The translations under genes and the position numbers were made by a program. The notes below the pieces were generated by a model. It made no database searches. It was not told where the DNA came from and worked only from the letters and a program-made list of their open reading frames with translations. Positions 13,399-15,458 of a DNA stretch of 15,458 nucleotides are shown here, piece after piece. The stretch lies in NCBI GenBank assembly GCA_020025885.1, contig JAHHRJ010000043.1:1-15458 (forward strand), read 5' to 3'. The stretch's first letter is position 1, and the number at the start of each line of letters is the position of its first letter. This DNA is from Butyricicoccus sp. Its GTDB lineage: Bacteria; Bacillota; Clostridia; Oscillospirales; Butyricicoccaceae.

Positions 13399-14367
13399 TT
13401 GGCTAAGATCTTTGGTTTATTGATCGTGCGCCCATTTGGTATGCTGCTGATGTGGATCTACAATCTTGTAGGTTCTTATGGCGTTGCGATCATTTTGTTC
13501 GCCCTGATCTGTAAGATCATCATGCTTCCGCTGTCTATTCACAGCAAGAAGAGTATGCGCAAAATGAGTGCACTTTCACAAAAACAGATGGCTTTGCAGA
13601 AAAAGTATGCGAACAATCGTGTTAAACTCAATGAAGAGATACAAAAACTGTATGAGCAAGAGGGCGTTAGCCCAATGAGCGGTTGTTTGCCGTCCTTCTT
13701 GCCGCTGCCCATTATGATGGGTCTTTACTATGCAATTGAAAAGCCAGTCACCTTTATGATGGGCATTACGGATAAGGACTTTGTAACAGAAGGTTTTCCA
13801 AATTCCGTACAGCTGCTCATCGACTATGTCAACAACAACGGTATTGCGGATCTGACCAAGTTCCAGGATTACTATGTACAGATTCCGCTGATGGAAAACC
13901 TCAATAAGCTTGCTGATTCTGCGGGACAGTTCCCAGAAGCAATTACCAAATTGTCCACTGAAATTGCAGAGCGCCTTGTGCCTCTGAACTTTAATTTCTT
14001 GGGATTCAATCTGGCACAGACTCCAAATATTAAGGATTTCAGCGTTCTTTGGTTGCTGCCGATCCTTTCTGGCTTGACTGCACTGCTTTCTTCCTTTGTG
14101 ATGCAGAAGCTTCAGCAAAAGTCCAATCCAGCGGCGGCACAGGTTCAGGGTTCTATGAAGACAATGCTGTACATGATGCCACTGATGTCTGTTTATCTCG
14201 GCTTTATCCTGCCAGCTGCACTTGCAGTTTACTGGATCACCAATAACCTTTTGACAATGATTCAAGAGGTCTTCCTCACATGGTACATGGATAAGTATCA
14301 TCCGATCGAGGTGCAGGATTCCAAGAAGAACAAAAAGAAGGCAAAGATGAAAAAGGAGGAAGCGTAA
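13399..14367 (+). CDS. yidC: Membrane protein insertase YidC/Oxa1 (SpoIIIJ-like)
   Basis: This 322-residue insertase places membrane proteins into the lipid bilayer, alone or with SecYEG. It has the short Gram-positive form: a first helix at about 23-45, a cytoplasmic hairpin rich in K and Q (about 48-83), helices near 91-110 and 208-230, and a last pair near 245-285. The tail is strongly basic (KKNKKKAKMKKEEA). The hydrophilic-groove charge usually provided by Arg appears as Lys39 in ALICKIIMLPL. There is no lipobox or clear signal peptide at the N-terminus, unlike SpoIIIJ/YqjG of Bacillus. The start is TTG at 13399, set by GGAGG 9 bases upstream. The stop abuts the jag ATG (TAAATG). Confidence 0.97.
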   Translation: MAKIFGLLIVRPFGMLLMWIYNLVGSYGVAIILFALICKIIMLPLSIHSKKSMRKMSALSQKQMALQKKYANNRVKLNEEIQKLYEQEGVSPMSGCLPSFLPLPIMMGLYYAIEKPVTFMMGITDKDFVTEGFPNSVQLLIDYVNNNGIADLTKFQDYYVQIPLMENLNKLADSAGQFPEAITKLSTEIAERLVPLNFNFLGFNLAQTPNIKDFSVLWLLPILSGLTALLSSFVMQKLQQKSNPAAAQVQGSMKTMLYMMPLMSVYLGFILPAALAVYWITNNLLTMIQEVFLTWYMDKYHPIEVQDSKKNKKKAKMKKEEA

Positions 14368-15363
14368 ATGCAGAAAGAGCAGATTTTTTCTGCGCAGACC
14401 GTTGACTGGGCAATTGAAAAGGCACTTGAAACCTTGCGTCTGGATCGTGATGCGATTTCGGTTGAAGTCATGGATATGGGACGCAAAGGATTTTTGGGTC
14501 TCGGCGCTTCTGATGCAAAAATTCGCGTGACCTATGAGGTGCAGGAGTCTGTTTCTGTACAGCCAGAGTCCAAACCAGCGGAAAAGCCGGCGGAAAAAGT
14601 GGCAGAAAAGCCCGTACAAAAGCCAGCTGAGAAGCGCGATGAAACACCACGTTTGGTAAAGGCTGCACCGCAGAGCGCAAAGTCAGTGGAAAAACCGCAG
14701 CCGCCAAAGCCGGAAAAGCCTGCAAAGCAGGAAGAGGCACCACGCCTTGTGCGTGCGGCAACTGGTGAAAAGCCAGCACTAAAAGCAGCAGAGGGAAAAA
14801 CCGAACAGTCAGCACCGGAAGCTGCTCCCAAGCAGCTTCCAAAGGCAAAGCCAATGCCGGAGGCTGCGTGGAGCAATGAGGCAAAAACCGCGATTGCATT
14901 TATTGATGGACTTTTGGTAAAGCTGGGTGTTGAGGGACATGCTTTTGTGACCGATAAGTCTGAGCCAGATCATCTGCGCATTGAGATCGAAGGACCAGAT
15001 ATGGGTCCCGTTATTGGTCGCCGTGGCGATACACTAGATGCAATTCAGTATTTGACTTCTCTCGTACTCAATCGCGGTACAGATGATCACATGCGTTTGA
15101 CCATTGATACCGAGAACTACCGAATCAAGCGCGCAGAGTCTCTCGAGCGGCTGGCACGTAAGATGGCTGGCAAGGTGGAAAGATACCACAAGCCGATGAC
15201 ACTGGAGCCGATGAATCCATACGAACGCCGTATTATTCATGCAGCATTGCAGGATTATCGTGGTGTTACCACACACTCGACCGGAACAGAGCCGGGACGC
15301 CGTGTTGTAATTTCTCCAGAAGGCGGACGCAAGTATAACGGTCGCCGCAGTTCGAAGCAGTAA
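14368..15363 (+). CDS. khpB: Jag/KhpB/EloR RNA-binding protein
   Basis: This 331-residue cytoplasmic RNA-binding protein is the usual partner gene of yidC; in streptococci KhpB/EloR works with KhpA in cell elongation control. The N-terminal Jag_N domain is at about 1-58, with GRKGFLGLG (38-46). A linker rich in K, P, A and E follows (about 60-168), then a KH domain with GPVIGRRGDTL (213-223). A C-terminal R3H domain shows NPYERRIIHAALQ (283-295), in which R287 and H291 are the motif residues. The linker contains a repeated PRLVKAA/PRLVRAA block (94-100 and 125-131). The ATG follows the yidC stop directly, with GGAGG inside yidC, so translation is coupled. The protein is complete; a hairpin and the right repeat follow it. 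Confidence 0.97.
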   Translation: MQKEQIFSAQTVDWAIEKALETLRLDRDAISVEVMDMGRKGFLGLGASDAKIRVTYEVQESVSVQPESKPAEKPAEKVAEKPVQKPAEKRDETPRLVKAAPQSAKSVEKPQPPKPEKPAKQEEAPRLVRAATGEKPALKAAEGKTEQSAPEAAPKQLPKAKPMPEAAWSNEAKTAIAFIDGLLVKLGVEGHAFVTDKSEPDHLRIEIEGPDMGPVIGRRGDTLDAIQYLTSLVLNRGTDDHMRLTIDTENYRIKRAESLERLARKMAGKVERYHKPMTLEPMNPYERRIIHAALQDYRGVTTHSTGTEPGRRVVISPEGGRKYNGRRSSKQ

Positions 15364-15376
15364 GAAACCCAAAGAA

Positions 15377-15404
15377 AAGGCGTAAGGGCTTGCCCTTACG
15401 CCTT
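15377..15404 (+). terminator. Hairpin after jag/khpB
   Basis: AAGGCGTAAGGG (15377-15388) and CCCTTACGCCTT (15393-15404) form a perfect 12-bp stem with loop CTTG, 13 bases after the stop codon. No U-tract follows, since the shared repeat begins within its last two bases. The arrangement mirrors the left edge of the window. Confidence 0.65.
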
Positions 15405-15457
15405 GAGGCTGTCAAAAAACTTTGACAGCCTTTCCAGGGGAACCCAGTCCCCCTAGA
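15403..15457 (+). repeat. Right copy of 55-bp terminal inverted repeat (two-hairpin module)
   Basis: This is the reverse-complement partner of positions 1-55, with one mismatch. It holds GGCTGTCAAA (15407-15416) and TTTGACAGCC (15421-15430) as a 10-bp stem with loop AAAC, followed by TTTCC. A second small G/C-rich hairpin (CAGGGG against CCCCT) runs to the window end. Like the left copy it reads outward, directly after a gene's 3' hairpin. Confidence 0.93.
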
Positions 15458-15458
15458 T

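Noticed and set aside
13576..14619. 347-codon open frame antisense to yidC and jag
   Set aside because: It lies opposite two well-supported genes; its His/Cys/Arg-rich content is typical of an antisense shadow and it has no start signals.

Overview
This window is the chromosomal replication-origin region of a low-to-mid-GC Gram-positive bacterium, most likely a clostridial (Oscillospirales-type) gut Firmicute. Three things point there: the classic Firmicute gene order, the AGGAGG-type ribosome binding sites, and a GyrB with the LPLWGKML variant, which I recall from Ruminococcaceae-like bacteria. The species assignment is inference. All fourteen protein genes point away from the origin, so every one is co-directional with replication.

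Left arm, all on the minus strand and read from the origin toward position 1: dnaA (TTG start), dnaN, the S4-domain gene yaaA (8-nt overlap with dnaN), a parS site, recF (TTG start), the DUF370 gene remB behind a structured leader, gyrB, gyrA, a strong terminator, a CPA2-type cation/proton antiporter, a MITE-like inverted repeat, and an unrecognised 8-TM membrane protein. Right arm, on the plus strand: rpmH with a near-consensus promoter and a terminator, a structured GC-rich leader, rnpA, yidD (4-nt overlap), yidC (TTG start) and jag/khpB (directly abutting yidC).

The origin looks bipartite, as in Bacillus subtilis. One DnaA-box cluster lies between dnaA and rpmH (about 12071-12153) and overlaps the upstream side of the dnaA promoter. 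A second lies between dnaA and dnaN (about 10422-10668) and carries a run of TAG trinucleotides next to DnaA boxes, the layout of a DnaA-trio unwinding element. A near-perfect parS in the yaaA-recF gap implies ParB/Smc loading close to the origin.

The genes work together in chromosome replication and maintenance (DnaA, DnaN, RecF, gyrase), in the ribosome and RNase P (L34, RnpA), and in membrane protein insertion with its RNA-binding partner (YidD, YidC, Jag). The least ordinary features are not the genes. They are the 55-bp inverted repeat that bounds the window at both ends, each copy following a gene-specific hairpin after a stop codon; the structured, unassigned leader before rnpA; and the palindrome over the remB-gyrBA promoter. 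No tRNA, rRNA, CRISPR array or intact insertion sequence was seen.
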